A stretch of 64,000 bases of DNA from Verrucomicrobiota bacterium (GTDB taxonomy: Bacteria; Verrucomicrobiota; Verrucomicrobiia; Chthoniobacterales; SZAS-18): NCBI GenBank assembly GCA_025353105.1, contig JANXRG010000035.1:62001-126000 (forward strand), given 5' to 3'. A model generated the notes under the pieces. That model worked only from the letters and a program-made list of their open reading frames with translations. It did not search any database and had not been told where the DNA came from. Position 1 is the first letter of the stretch. The number at the start of each line of letters is the position of its first letter. This document shows, in pieces, positions 1 through 9,690 of the stretch. The translations under genes and the position numbers were made by a program.

Positions 1-2
1 CG

Positions 3-2387
3 ATGCTCGCGGTGAACGACGCGGCGCTGCGTCACTACGGCTACTCCCGCGAGGAATTCATGGCGTTGCGCGTCGAGGATTTGTGGACCGCCGACGATGT
101 GCCGGCTTTTCGGGCGCACATTTCGCGACGCGAGAAGCTGCCCGTGCGAACCGTCTGGCGCCACCGCAAGCGCAGCGGCGACATCATCGTCGTGGAGGTG
201 AGCACCTCGACGGTCGACTTCTTCGGCAGCAAGGCGCACCTCGTCGCGGTGCAGGACATCACGGAGCGCGCGAACGCAGTGGAGAGCCTGCGGTTGCGCA
301 ATCGCTACATGGCGGCGCAGGTCGAGATGCAGCTGGAATTGTTGAAGCCGCGGCCGCTCGAAGAGTGCGTCCAGGCGTTGCTCGCCGCGCTGGGCAAGGC
401 CATCGGCGCGAGCCGCGCGTATTACTACGTCAACGGCTCCGACGCGCGCTCGGGCCGGCTTTACGCGGCCCCTTCGCAAGAATGGTGCGCCCCCGGAATT
501 TTTGCGGAGATGGAGGTCTTCCCCCAGGAGCGGATTTCGTACGACGCGTACGACCCGACATGGCTGAAAGCGTTGAAATCCGGCCAGAAGCTCGCGCTCG
601 TGATCGAGCAGCTCGCGGAGCCGGAGCGCTCGCTGTTTTCCGCTGGCGGCGTCCGGTCCGCGCTCCTCGCGCCCGTGCTGGTGCGGGGTGGCTTCATCGG
701 TTTCCTCGGGCTCGATGACTGCGTGGCCACGCGAGTGTGGGATCGATCCGAGGCGGATCTGCTCCAGGCCGCGGCGGCGGCGCTCGCGCTGGCGCTGGAG
801 GCCGAGGCGGTGTCGCAATCGCTCGACGAGGAAAAGGACCGGTTCGCCGTCACGCTCGCATCGATCGCGGACGGGGTGATTACGACGGACGCGGGCGGCC
901 GCGTCATCTTCGCGAACCGCGTCGCGGAAAATCTGCTCGGCCGCAGCCAGCAGGAACTGGCCGGCTGCGAGTTGTCCGGATTTTTCCAGATGGGCAGCAG
1001 CAACTCGAATCGTAGCGACGCATTGTGGCGGGTGCTCGAGAGCGGCGAGGTCGTCATCCAGCCCAGCGGAGCGTTCGCCGCGCACAAGAACGGGATGCGC
1101 ATCCCGGTCGCGAAGAGCACCGCACCGATTCGCAACCGCGCGGGGAAAATCATTGGCGCGGTGCGCGTATTCCGCGACATCACGCAGGACCAGCGCATGG
1201 CGGCCGAGATGGCCAAGGCGTCGAAACTGGAGTCCGTCGGCCTGCTTGCCGGCGGCATCGCGCACGACTTTAACAATATCCTCACGGCGGTGGTCGGCAA
1301 CATTTCGCTCGCCAAGATGTTTCTGCACGATCCGGCGCGCGCTGCGGCGAAGCTCGACGAGGCGGAGCGCGCCAGTTTCCGCGCGCGCGACCTGACGACG
1401 CAATTATTGACCTTTTCGAAGGGTGGCGCGCCGATCAAGAAGCTCGCCCGGTTGCAGGACATCATTCGTGAATCGATTGGATTTGCTCTCCACGGTTCGA
1501 AGGTGGTGTGCCGGTTCAGCCTGCCGGACACGCTCCCGCCGGTGGAGGCGGATGCCGGCCAGCTCTCGCAGGTGATCAATAATCTCGCCATCAACGCGGT
1601 GCAGGCGATGCCGAACGGCGGCACGCTCGACGTCTGGGCGCAGGAACGGGACCTCGAGGACGGGCATCCGACCGGCCTGCCGCCCGGGCCCTACGTGAAG
1701 ATTTGCGTGGAGGATTCCGGCGCCGGCATTCCACCCGAGGATCAGGTGAAGATTTTCGACCCGTTCTTCACGACCAAGGATCACGGCAGCGGCCTCGGCC
1801 TTGCGACGTCGTATTCGATCATCAAGAACCACGGTGGGCTCATCAACTTCGACTCCATCGTCGACGTCGGATCCATTTTCCGGGTTTATCTGCCGGTGTC
1901 GGACCGTCCGCTTGATCGAACGGAGGTGGTGGTGGGCACGTTTGTCGCCGGCGGCGAAGCCCAGCGCGGAGATGGCCGCGTTCTGGTGATGGACGACGAG
2001 GCTGACATTCGCCAGCTCGCCTCGGGTATGCTCGAGCAATTGGGCTACGAGGTGTCGGCCGTGCCGGATGGGCAGATGGCGATCGAGCGATTTCAGCGTG
2101 CGCGGGACCAGGGCACCCCGTACGACGTTGTCATCCTCGATCTGACCGTGCCCGGCGGTCTCGGTGGGCTGGAAGTCATCGAACGCCTGCGCGCGCTGGC
2201 CCCTCATGTGCGCGCGATTGTGTCGAGCGGTTACGCGAATGCGCCGATCATGGCGGACTATTCCCGCCACGGTTTTGCGGATATTTTGTCCAAGCCGTAC
2301 CGCATTGAGGAGATCGCGGCGGTGGTGCATCGCGTGCTCAACGGGGACGCCAACATCAGTCCGGAAATCGTGCCGGAGGCCGTCTGA
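3..2387 (+). CDS. Hybrid sensor histidine kinase (PAS - GAF-like - PAS - HisKA/HATPase_c - receiver), 5' end probably truncated by window edge
   Basis: GGIAHDFNNILTAVVGNISLAK H-box, GSGLGLATSYSIIKNHGG G-box, C-terminal receiver VLVMDDEADIRQLA...DVVILDLTVPGG. Confidence 0.9.
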   Translation: MLAVNDAALRHYGYSREEFMALRVEDLWTADDVPAFRAHISRREKLPVRTVWRHRKRSGDIIVVEVSTSTVDFFGSKAHLVAVQDITERANAVESLRLRNRYMAAQVEMQLELLKPRPLEECVQALLAALGKAIGASRAYYYVNGSDARSGRLYAAPSQEWCAPGIFAEMEVFPQERISYDAYDPTWLKALKSGQKLALVIEQLAEPERSLFSAGGVRSALLAPVLVRGGFIGFLGLDDCVATRVWDRSEADLLQAAAAALALALEAEAVSQSLDEEKDRFAVTLASIADGVITTDAGGRVIFANRVAENLLGRSQQELAGCELSGFFQMGSSNSNRSDALWRVLESGEVVIQPSGAFAAHKNGMRIPVAKSTAPIRNRAGKIIGAVRVFRDITQDQRMAAEMAKASKLESVGLLAGGIAHDFNNILTAVVGNISLAKMFLHDPARAAAKLDEAERASFRARDLTTQLLTFSKGGAPIKKLARLQDIIRESIGFALHGSKVVCRFSLPDTLPPVEADAGQLSQVINNLAINAVQAMPNGGTLDVWAQERDLEDGHPTGLPPGPYVKICVEDSGAGIPPEDQVKIFDPFFTTKDHGSGLGLATSYSIIKNHGGLINFDSIVDVGSIFRVYLPVSDRPLDRTEVVVGTFVAGGEAQRGDGRVLVMDDEADIRQLASGMLEQLGYEVSAVPDGQMAIERFQRARDQGTPYDVVILDLTVPGGLGGLEVIERLRALAPHVRAIVSSGYANAPIMADYSRHGFADILSKPYRIEEIAAVVHRVLNGDANISPEIVPEAV

Positions 2388-2393
2388 TCGCGG

Positions 2394-3560
2394 ATGGTTT
2401 TCGCGAACGTCGGCCTGATTCTGCCGGACCGCGTCATCCCGCGCGGCTGGCTCCGCGTGGAAAACGGAATCATCGCGGGATTCGATAATGACGATCCTCC
2501 GCCGACGTCGTCCCCAACGATGCAGGACGGCGCCGGAGGTTGGCTCGCGCCGGGATTCATCGATTTACATGTGCACGGCGCACGCGGCCGCGATTTCATG
2601 GAGGCCAGCGACGAGGCCTTCACGGAAATCCTGCGGCACCACGCGAAAGGCGGGACGACGACCCTCGCCGCGACGAGCCTGACGGCGCCGTGGTTGGGGA
2701 TCGAGTCGATGATCGAGACGGCCCGGCGCTTTCGCGACCATCCGGCGCTGCCGCGCGTGGCGGGGGTGCACCTCGAGGGACCGTGGCTGTCGCCCGCGAA
2801 GCCCGGGGCGCACGAGGTCGGGGCGTTCTCGCTTCCGGATCGCAATGCGGTGGAGCGCGTGGCCGCGTGGCGCGACGTCGTACTGCTGGTGACGCTGGCC
2901 CCGGAGTTGCCGGGTGCGGTGACGGCAATCCATGAGCTGACGGCGGCGGGCATGGTGACGAGCGCAGGGCACAGCGATGCGTGGGATGAGGATGTGGCGC
3001 GGGCGATGTCCGCCGGACTGGGGCGGGTGACGCATCTTTTCAACGCGATGTCGCGCGCCCGGCGACGTGGCGCCTATCGCGTGGCGGGTCTGCTCGAGTG
3101 CGCGCTCGCCGAGTCGCAAATTTCGGCGGAAATCATTGCTGACGGCCATCACGTCTCGCCCACGCTCCTGCGTCTCGCGCATCGAGCGAAGGGAACCGAC
3201 GGACTTTGCCTGGTGACGGACGCTACCGCGGCGTGCGGCCTGCCGGAAGAAACTGAATATCGGTTGGGCGGCTTGCGCTGCGTCGCGCGCCGCGGCGCGG
3301 GATTTCTCGCGGACAAAGAGGTGCTGGCGGGCAGCGCCGCGCGCATGATCGATTGTGTTCGTAACATGGTGTGGCACGCAGGGATCTCGCTGGCCGAAGC
3401 CGTCCGCATGGCAACGGGCGTCCCGGCGCGAATGATCGGCCGGCGCGTGAGTGGTCCGCCGATCGGCCGGCTGGAGGTGGGCGCGGCGGCGGATCTCGTG
3501 TGGATGACGCCGGAGCTGGAGGTCGTCGGTACATGGCGCGGCGGCGCGCGAATCGCGTGA
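2394..3560 (+). CDS. nagA: N-acetylglucosamine-6-phosphate deacetylase
   Basis: GFIDLHVHGARGRDFMEA, GVHLEGPWLSPAKPGAH, TSAGHSDA, THLFNAMS motifs. Confidence 0.9.
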   Translation: MVFANVGLILPDRVIPRGWLRVENGIIAGFDNDDPPPTSSPTMQDGAGGWLAPGFIDLHVHGARGRDFMEASDEAFTEILRHHAKGGTTTLAATSLTAPWLGIESMIETARRFRDHPALPRVAGVHLEGPWLSPAKPGAHEVGAFSLPDRNAVERVAAWRDVVLLVTLAPELPGAVTAIHELTAAGMVTSAGHSDAWDEDVARAMSAGLGRVTHLFNAMSRARRRGAYRVAGLLECALAESQISAEIIADGHHVSPTLLRLAHRAKGTDGLCLVTDATAACGLPEETEYRLGGLRCVARRGAGFLADKEVLAGSAARMIDCVRNMVWHAGISLAEAVRMATGVPARMIGRRVSGPPIGRLEVGAAADLVWMTPELEVVGTWRGGARIA

Positions 3561-3565
3561 GCCGG

Positions 3566-5344
3566 CTACGCGAGCAACTCGCCGTAGCGCTCGCGCGCAA
3601 GCGCTTCGCAGGCCTTGAGATTTTCCGGGGCCGAGTCGTGTTCGAGCGCGCGCGCGGCCAGCTCGCGGCAGGACTTGAGATCGAGAGTCTGCACGGCGCG
3701 CTTGATGCGGGGGACGAGCAGGGCGGCCGCGCTGAGTTCATCGACCCCCAGCCCGAGCAAGAGCGGGACGAGCACGATGTCCGAAGCCATCTCGCCGCAC
3801 ACGCCCACCCAGATGCCGGCGGCGTGGGCGGCGTCGGTGACGTGCTTGATCAAGCGCAGCACGGCGGGATGCGTGGCTTCGTAAAGTGGGGCGACGGACT
3901 CGTTTAGTCGATCCACGGCGAGCGTGTACTGCACGAGGTCGTTCGTGCCAATGCTGAAGAACTGGACCTCGCAGGCGATGTGCTCGGCGCACAGCGCGGC
4001 GGCGGGCACCTCGATCATCACACCGACTTCCAACCGTTCGTCGAAGGCGTGACCCTCGGCGCGGAGTTCGTGGCGGCATTCCTCGAGCAGCGCGTTGGCG
4101 CGCTTGACCTCGCCCGGGCTGGTGACCATCGGGTACATCAGGCGCACGTTGCCACCTGCGCTGGCCCGGAGAATGGCGCGGAGCTGCGACTTGAAGATGT
4201 CGCAATGCTCGAGGCAGAGCCGGACGCCACGCAGACCGAGAAACGGATTCGATTCCGCCGGCAGCGGCAGGCTGTCGAGAGGTTTGTCGCCCCCGACGTC
4301 GAGGGTGCGAATAATGATCTTCTGCGGATGCAGCTCGGCCGCGATGCGGCGGTAGTTCTCGAACTGCTCGTCTTCCGTGGGCAGCGAGTCGCGATTAAAG
4401 AAGAACACCTCGGTGCGGTAAAGGCCCACGCCCTCCGCGCCGCTGAGTTTATGCAAGGGCAGATCGTCCGCAAATTCGAGGTTTGCCGCGAGCGTGATGT
4501 GATGGCCGTCGCGGGTCGTCGACGCCGTCTCGCGCAGCGCGGAGAGATCCTGCTCCACCCGCGCGCGCTGATGCGAAAATTCCTCATACTCGAGCAGCGT
4601 CGCGGGGAGCGGATTCAGGACGAGGAGTCCGCGGTAGCCGTCGAGCAGGATGTCGTCGCCGGTCTGGAAGAGTTTTTCCACGCCGTGCAGTCCCGACACC
4701 GCCGGAATGCCGAGCGATCGCGCGAGGATGGCGGTGTGCGAGGTCTTGCTGCCGACGTCGGTCGCGAAGCCGAGGACGAGATCGCGGTTGAGCGAAGCGG
4801 TGTCGGACGGTGTCAGGTGATGGGCGACGAGGAGGTGCCGGGTCTGCACGGCGCCGAGGCCGGGATGAGCCTTGCCGGTGAGGTTCTGGATGATGCGGCG
4901 GGCGACGTCTGTGATGTCCAGCGAGCGCTCGCTGAGGTAGGGGTCATGGAGCTTGGCGAGCTCGGCCGCGAATTTGGACGCGGAGCGGTGCACGACGAAT
5001 TCGGCGTTGAGATGTTCCTGGTCGATGCCCCGCACGACCTCGTCGAGGAGCGACGCGTCCTCGATGACGAGCAGGTGCGCATCGAAAATACTGGCGTCCT
5101 TGGCGCCGACCGCGGCGGCGAGTTGGGACTGGATCAACGTGATCTGCGCGCGGGTGGCGCCGAGGGCGGCCTCAAGGCGCAGGATTTCTGAATCGACCTG
5201 CTCGGGTTGGATGGGATAGCGCGGCACCTCATCCTTGCCGGGGCGGTGGACATACGCGATGCCACGGGAGACGCCCGGGGAGACGGCGAAGCCGTGAAAG
5301 CGGCGTTCCTCACGCTGCTCGGGATGGGCATCGGGGCCGCTCAT
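3566..5344 (-). CDS. ptsI: Phosphoenolpyruvate-protein phosphotransferase (PTS enzyme I)
   Basis: SKTSHTAILARSLGIPAVSG active-site His region; EGVGLYRTEVFFFNR; FSIGTNDLVQYTLAVDR; GVCGEMASD. Confidence 0.95.
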   Translation of the reverse strand: MSGPDAHPEQREERRFHGFAVSPGVSRGIAYVHRPGKDEVPRYPIQPEQVDSEILRLEAALGATRAQITLIQSQLAAAVGAKDASIFDAHLLVIEDASLLDEVVRGIDQEHLNAEFVVHRSASKFAAELAKLHDPYLSERSLDITDVARRIIQNLTGKAHPGLGAVQTRHLLVAHHLTPSDTASLNRDLVLGFATDVGSKTSHTAILARSLGIPAVSGLHGVEKLFQTGDDILLDGYRGLLVLNPLPATLLEYEEFSHQRARVEQDLSALRETASTTRDGHHITLAANLEFADDLPLHKLSGAEGVGLYRTEVFFFNRDSLPTEDEQFENYRRIAAELHPQKIIIRTLDVGGDKPLDSLPLPAESNPFLGLRGVRLCLEHCDIFKSQLRAILRASAGGNVRLMYPMVTSPGEVKRANALLEECRHELRAEGHAFDERLEVGVMIEVPAAALCAEHIACEVQFFSIGTNDLVQYTLAVDRLNESVAPLYEATHPAVLRLIKHVTDAAHAAGIWVGVCGEMASDIVLVPLLLGLGVDELSAAALLVPRIKRAVQTLDLKSCRELAARALEHDSAPENLKACEALARERYGELLA

Positions 5345-5582
5345 GTTCGCGTCGTCGGTCAGATGCGGCGCATCTACACCGGAAGCCCCTCAGTGCCAAA
5401 TGGGAAGGTGATGGAACCGGCCGCGCGGAGGTGGAGCACCGGAGGCGCGACGGGTGTTGGCTGGAAGCGACGGGGCGCGCGGGCGTGACGGGCTGGGAAA
5501 TCACGCGGTGTGGCCCGGGACGCGATCCCGCATTTCGTCTCATCGCCGCGGGTGGATCAAAGTCGACCCCTCCCGCGGTCCC

Positions 5583-5900
5583 TCAATGGTCCTCTTCGAA
5601 CCGGCTCTGGATAAGAGCCGCGAGCTCGTCGAGCGCCTTTTCGGCATCGTGGCCTTCGGCGGTGACCTTGAGCACGGAGCCCTGGCCCGCGGCCAGCATC
5701 ATTAATCCCATGATACTTTTGCCGTTGACCTGCTCGCCGTCCTTTTCGACCCAGATTTCCGATTTGAAACGGCTGGTTACCTTCACAAACCGCGCACTCG
5801 GCCGGGCGTGCATGCCAAGGCGATTCTCGATCGTGAACTCGCGGGTGTGCTTTTGACCGGGCGTGGGCGTGGAACCGGATTTGCGGTTCAGCAGGGACAT
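5583..5900 (-). CDS. ptsH: HPr phosphocarrier protein
   Basis: GMHARPSARFVK (His site) and VNGKSIMGLMMLAAGQGS (regulatory Ser site). Confidence 0.93.
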   Translation of the reverse strand: MSLLNRKSGSTPTPGQKHTREFTIENRLGMHARPSARFVKVTSRFKSEIWVEKDGEQVNGKSIMGLMMLAAGQGSVLKVTAEGHDAEKALDELAALIQSRFEEDH

Positions 5901-5910
5901 GGGAAAAGAG

Positions 5911-6885
5911 TCAGGTGGATTTATCGGACTTCTGCTGCATCTGGTCGATCAGCCGCTGGTTGAACTCGGCCGCCCCGTCGTAACCGTGGCTTTTGAGTTT
6001 CTGATCCAGCGCCGCGACTTCCACCAACCGGGCCAGGTCGCGTCCCGGGCGGACCGGGATGGTCACACATGGCACGGTGATGTCGAGGATGGTGTAGGTC
6101 TCGGGATCGAGCCCGATTCTATCGATGTCCTGACATTCCTGCCAGTCCTTTAGCGTGACAACCAAATCGAGTCGCTTTTCGTCGCGGATCGCTCCGACGC
6201 CGAACACCGCCGCGACATTAATCACCCCCAGGCCGCGGATTTCCATATGATGCCGCGTGAGGGGCGGCGGCGCGCCCATTAATTCGCGATGCTCAATCGC
6301 GCGGAAGCGCGTGACGTCGTCCGCCACGAGACTGTAACCGCGCTCGATCAGGCTGAGAACGCACTCGCTCTTGCCGATGCCGCTGGCGCCGCGGATGAAG
6401 ACCCCGATGCCCATGATGTCGACCATGCTGCCGTGCTCGATCTTCGAGGGCGCAAAGTCATTCTCGAGCGCGATGGTCGCGGCGTTGATGAAATGTTTGG
6501 TGACCATGGGCGTGCGAAACATCGCGACGCGCGCCGCCTTCGCCTCATCGAGCAGGGCGGGGGGGATGATGGCCGAGCGCGAGAAGACGGCGCACGGAAT
6601 GTGGAGCTGGCAAAGCGCGTGGAAGCGCTGCCGCATTTCCGCCTCCGAGAGGCTTTTCAAGTAGGCGAGCTCGGCGCTGCCAAGAACCTGGATGCGCTTC
6701 CACGCGAAGTAGCGGTGGAAGCCGGCGAGGCCGAGTCCCGGGCGGTTGATCGTGGCTTCGCGGATCTTGCGATCCATGCCCGCCTCGGGCCCGACTAACT
6801 TCAGGTGCAGAGACTCGCCGTGCGCGCGAAAAAATTCGCCGACGGTGATTCCCCCGGGGCCGCTGTTTGGGGGAATCGTTTCCAC
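5911..6885 (-). CDS. hprK: HPr kinase/phosphorylase
   Basis: Walker A GASGIGKSECVLSLIERGYSLVADD; MEIRGLGVINV; adjacent to ptsH. Confidence 0.93.
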   Translation of the reverse strand: METIPPNSGPGGITVGEFFRAHGESLHLKLVGPEAGMDRKIREATINRPGLGLAGFHRYFAWKRIQVLGSAELAYLKSLSEAEMRQRFHALCQLHIPCAVFSRSAIIPPALLDEAKAARVAMFRTPMVTKHFINAATIALENDFAPSKIEHGSMVDIMGIGVFIRGASGIGKSECVLSLIERGYSLVADDVTRFRAIEHRELMGAPPPLTRHHMEIRGLGVINVAAVFGVGAIRDEKRLDLVVTLKDWQECQDIDRIGLDPETYTILDITVPCVTIPVRPGRDLARLVEVAALDQKLKSHGYDGAAEFNQRLIDQMQQKSDKST

Positions 6886-6912
6886 CGCGTACAGGCGCCT
6901 CGGGTGGCTCGC

Positions 6913-7380
6913 TTAGGCGCCCACTCCGACTTTCGCGACGCCAACAAAAATGGCGTCGAAGTCCTGAAATTGAATGGTCGACGGCACCGGCGGCGGGTTT
7001 ACCAGCTCGTAGGTGTTGTTGCCGACGAAGCTCTGCGTCTGCGTGTCCCACGCCATGCACGTCACCTTGCCCTTGCTGTCGGGAGCTTGGGTCGTGCAAA
7101 CGCAGACATAACGCTTCTTCCTGAGAACCTCCTTGTCCTCGGCGCTCAAGCTGTCGATGTAATTTGTGATCCGTGTCACGGCGACCTGCACCTGGGCCGG
7201 ATTGGCCTTCCTCTGCCTCGCGACGACCACTCCCTTGGAGGGCGCGGCGGCTTTGCCCTCGACGGCGCGGTAGCTCGACCTGCTTAGATTTGCGAATTGG
7301 TTCGTTGGCGCGGTCGCGCATGAGCTCAAAATCATTGCGGCCGAGAGGGTCGCTACGGAGGAAAACAAGGGAGCTTTCAT
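6913..7380 (-). CDS. Predicted lipoprotein of unknown function
   Basis: Signal peptide with lipobox-like MILSSCATAP; no family recognised. Confidence 0.65.
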   Translation of the reverse strand: MKAPLFSSVATLSAAMILSSCATAPTNQFANLSRSSYRAVEGKAAAPSKGVVVARQRKANPAQVQVAVTRITNYIDSLSAEDKEVLRKKRYVCVCTTQAPDSKGKVTCMAWDTQTQSFVGNNTYELVNPPPVPSTIQFQDFDAIFVGVAKVGVGA

Positions 7381-7467
7381 AACCCGTTAATTCTAGGTTC
7401 TGGTTTTTTTCAAGTCACGCACAATCTATAAAGCAAGGGAGTCCTGGCTTCCCGCTGACGCATCGAC

Positions 7468-7884
7468 TCAAGAATCGCTCGCGATCGCCCGGGTCCCGTC
7501 CGCGCGGTGGACCAGGCGAAACCAGCGCGTGCCGGCCGGGAGCAGGTCCGGAAATTTGTCTGCCCATTCGATCACGCTGACGCCGGTACCGTCCAGGTAT
7601 TCGTCCAACCCGAGGGCGATTGCCTCCGCGGCGGAATCCAAGCGGTAAAAATCGAAATGATAAACGGGCAGTCGTCCGCCGTCGTATTCGTGGATCAGGG
7701 TGAATGTCGGACTTGTCACTTCTGACGTCGCCCCGAGGCCGGCGACGAGGCCCTTCACAAATTGCGTCTTGCCCGCGCCGAGGTCGCCGCACAACGCCAC
7801 GACATCACCGGCCGCGCAGCGCGCGCCCTCGGCGCGGCCCAGCGCCTGCGTTTCCGCCGGGTCATGAGAAATGTTCGTACCCAC
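7468..7884 (-). CDS. tsaE: tRNA threonylcarbamoyladenosine biosynthesis ATPase TsaE
   Basis: [49 protein letters not shown]. Confidence 0.92.
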   Translation of the reverse strand: MGTNISHDPAETQALGRAEGARCAAGDVVALCGDLGAGKTQFVKGLVAGLGATSEVTSPTFTLIHEYDGGRLPVYHFDFYRLDSAAEAIALGLDEYLDGTGVSVIEWADKFPDLLPAGTRWFRLVHRADGTRAIASDS

Positions 7885-8782
7885 GTGGCAATTCAGCGCC
7901 CGCGCCCGGCGCGGTCAACTGCCCAATTTGCGTCAGCGCGACGTCCGGAAAATGAACAGTCCAGCCGGCGAGCAGCGCCGGCGCTTCGTCAGGCGAGACG
8001 GCGAAAAGTAACTCGTAGTCCTCGCCGTCGCAGATGGCTTGGTCCTCGGAGACGCTCCCCGCGCGTGGCAGGCGCTCGCGGTCGACGCGAAAACCCACTC
8101 CACTCGCCAGTGCGAGACGCGGGAGATCCGCCCCCAACCCGTCGCTGAGGTCCATCATCGCGTGCACGGCGAAATGTTTCGCGAGCCAGCGTGCCTCGGT
8201 GAGTCGCGGTCGGAATTCCAAATGATGTCCGCTCGCCAGCGAGCCGCCGAGTACCCCGGTCACAAACAGGGCGTCGCCCGCCCGCCCGCCCGAGCGCAGA
8301 CAGCAACGCTTCGGCGAGACCTCGCCGGTGAGCGAGACGGCAATCATCGCGGGACCATCCATTTGCGCGGTCTCGCCGCCCACCACGAGCACGCCGAACT
8401 CCGCCGCGCACCGCCCGAGTCCGCGGTAAATGCCCCGCGCCCGGGCGGTCGGGGTGTCGGCCGGGAGCGCAATCGTCACGAGCGCGTGCAACGGTCGCCC
8501 CGCGCAGGCCGCAATGTCGCTGAGGGGACGGGCGAGCGCCTTCCAGCCGATTTGGGCCGCGGGCGTCGAAGCCAGAAAATGCCGGCCCTCGATCACGCAG
8601 TCGGACTTGAGCAGGAGATATTTTCCACCGCGCAGCGCGCCCCGCACGACTGCGCAATCGTCCCCGTCGGTCGCGTCGGCGACGAGCGATTTATCCATCA
8701 CCACCGCCGGCGTCAATTCGGCGAGTAACCGGCGCACGAGGCGGTCCTCGCCGAAGCCCGACAGCGTGCGCGGTTCGCTCAT
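7862..8782 (-). CDS. thiL: Thiamine-monophosphate kinase (start chosen at MSEPRTLSG)
   Basis: [48 protein letters not shown]. Confidence 0.92.
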   Translation of the reverse strand: MSEPRTLSGFGEDRLVRRLLAELTPAVVMDKSLVADATDGDDCAVVRGALRGGKYLLLKSDCVIEGRHFLASTPAAQIGWKALARPLSDIAACAGRPLHALVTIALPADTPTARARGIYRGLGRCAAEFGVLVVGGETAQMDGPAMIAVSLTGEVSPKRCCLRSGGRAGDALFVTGVLGGSLASGHHLEFRPRLTEARWLAKHFAVHAMMDLSDGLGADLPRLALASGVGFRVDRERLPRAGSVSEDQAICDGEDYELLFAVSPDEAPALLAGWTVHFPDVALTQIGQLTAPGAGAELPRGYEHFS

Positions 8783-8786
8783 GGGG

Positions 8787-9644
8787 TCAAGGTTTGGGTG
8801 TGGCGGGGTCGAGAAGCATCTGCACAAGTTGCGTGGCATTGAAGCACGCGTGCATGGCGATCGGGACGTACAATGTTCCGGAAAATTCGTACGCGACCGT
8901 CAGGCACACGGCGAGCGCAAAGAGCCCGCCAAACGCGGGGAGACTGCCGTGGATGAAGGCGAAGAGCGCGGCATTGAAGACGATGGCGGCGGCCAACCCG
9001 CCGTATTTCTTGGCCACGCCGTAGATCAGGCCGCGAAAGAAAAGTTCCTCGCTGAAGGGCGCGATGATGACGGCGGAAACGGCGACCGCGATTTTCTCCC
9101 GACCCTGCCCCGCGCCGCGAAAAATTTTCACGAGCTCCTGCAAGTCATCTGGTCCAGTCGAAAAACTCTGCGTCAGGAGCGAGCCGAGCACGACGATGGG
9201 GAAAGCGGCAAAAGTGAGCAGGAGCCCAATGCCGAACGCCTTCCAGATTGGCTGTCGGTCCAGACCAAACAGCAGGCTGAGATTTCGACCGCGCGACTTT
9301 AGCACCGCGAGCACTCCGCCCGTAAAGAGCACCGTCATTGTCTCAAAGAGGAGAATCGAAGAGAACGTCAACTCCGTCTTCGGCGCGGCCGGGAGCGCGA
9401 TGTACTGCACACCTCCGAGCGACACGTAAAAGAACGACAGCATCAGCGCGAGACCCAGCTCCACGGGTCCAAAATCGGAAACCTCCACGGCATCGCTGCC
9501 CGCGCGAAATACGCGCCGGCAGACGTAGCCAAAAACAACGGCCGAGAACGCGAACCAGGCGTAGTCCACCCAGTCGATCGACTCGACCGACGGAGCGGCG
9601 GCGGAAGCGGCGGCAGCGAGAATTTCCACGGGCGGACCATCCAC
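8787..9644 (-). CDS. CPBP family intramembrane glutamic endopeptidase
   Basis: IIAPFSEELFFRGLIYG and FAFIHGSLPAF motifs; multiple hydrophobic segments. Confidence 0.88.
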   Translation of the reverse strand: MDGPPVEILAAAASAAAPSVESIDWVDYAWFAFSAVVFGYVCRRVFRAGSDAVEVSDFGPVELGLALMLSFFYVSLGGVQYIALPAAPKTELTFSSILLFETMTVLFTGGVLAVLKSRGRNLSLLFGLDRQPIWKAFGIGLLLTFAAFPIVVLGSLLTQSFSTGPDDLQELVKIFRGAGQGREKIAVAVSAVIIAPFSEELFFRGLIYGVAKKYGGLAAAIVFNAALFAFIHGSLPAFGGLFALAVCLTVAYEFSGTLYVPIAMHACFNATQLVQMLLDPATPKP

Positions 9645-9690
9645 CGCTGGCGATCATGCGCAAGACCCGGCGGTCGCGCGGTCGGGTCCT

